DNA from: an uncultured cyanobacterium
GTDB taxonomy: Bacteria; Cyanobacteriota; Cyanobacteriia; Phormidesmidales; Phormidesmidaceae
Length of the DNA: 8,253 bases
Assembly (NCBI GenBank): GCA_938029995.1
Contig: CALHGI010000169.1
Coordinates: forward strand, 1-8,253
Direction: 5' to 3'
Below the pieces are notes generated by a model. It made no database searches and was not told where the DNA came from. It saw only the letters and a list, made by a program, of their open reading frames with translations. The translations under genes were made by a program, and so were the position numbers. Positions 8,121-8,253 of this stretch are shown here, piece by piece; within the stretch, counting starts at the first letter, position 1, and the number at the start of each line of letters is the position of its first letter.

Positions 8121-8252
8121 CTACGTTGTTGGCTGATTTTTGATCGCCAGGAACAATCGTAGCCTCAGCAAACTGGTTGTCTGGGCAATATTGAGCGGTA
8201 GGGTAGACACCCCCTCTAAACGAGACTGTACCCAGCCATCGCCCCAATGCCA
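8121..8252 (-). CDS. Possible C-terminal end of an unrecognised gene, cut by window
   Basis: An open frame enters from the right edge on the minus strand and ends at TAG (8121-8123), giving 43 visible residues. It ends in a helix-like, leucine-rich stretch containing LPLNIAQTTSLLRLRLFLAI. I do not recognise the family. The alternative minus frame (stop TAA at 8107-8109, 48 residues) is also open and cannot be excluded. The convergent layout with hisD and the ordered hydrophobic/polar pattern favour the first frame, but a stretch this short can be open by chance. Confidence 0.35.
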   Translation of the reverse strand, partial: WHWGDGWVQSRLEGVSTLPLNIAQTTSLLRLRLFLAIKNQPTT

Positions 8253-8253
8253 T

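Overview
The window comes from a cyanobacterium; the genus cannot be fixed from it. Three things point there. The large RNA polymerase subunit gene rpoC1 has the short N-terminal form (gamma subunit) found where the bacterial beta-prime subunit is split into RpoC1 and RpoC2. The order rpsT-tatD-rpoB-rpoC1 is one I know from cyanobacteria, where rpoB is not attached to rplJ-rplL. Two copies of the cyanobacterial HIP1 octamer GCGATCGC are present.

Layout. Minus strand, read right to left: rpsT (6298-6591, ribosomal protein S20), then after 6 bases tatD (5488-6291, TatD-family metal-dependent hydrolase), a 462-base non-coding leader, rpoB (1672-5025, RNA polymerase beta), a 190-base spacer containing a clear stem-loop, and rpoC1 (1-1481, gamma subunit), which is cut by the window edge just after its catalytic NADFDGDQM motif. 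Plus strand: hisD (6753-8045, histidinol dehydrogenase) diverges from rpsT across a 161-base promoter region. After hisD there are about 75 non-coding bases, then a short open frame on the minus strand (8121-8252) that may be the tail of an unrecognised convergent gene.

How the genes work together. RpoB and RpoC1, with RpoC2 presumably just beyond the left edge, form the catalytic body of RNA polymerase. rpsT adds a 30S ribosomal protein and tatD is a housekeeping hydrolase very probably co-translated with rpsT. hisD catalyses the last two steps of histidine synthesis and is an independent, divergently transcribed unit. All five named genes look intact, apart from the window cut, and keep their key catalytic or metal-binding residues where these apply.

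This is mainly a core-genome region. I found no mobile element, CRISPR array, tRNA, rRNA or undescribed multigene system. The observations worth a second look are regulatory: the rpoB-rpoC1 spacer stem-loop, the dyad-rich rpoB leader, the GTG start of rpsT without a ribosome binding site behind an extended -10 promoter, and the cytosine-rich hisD leader without a Shine-Dalgarno sequence.
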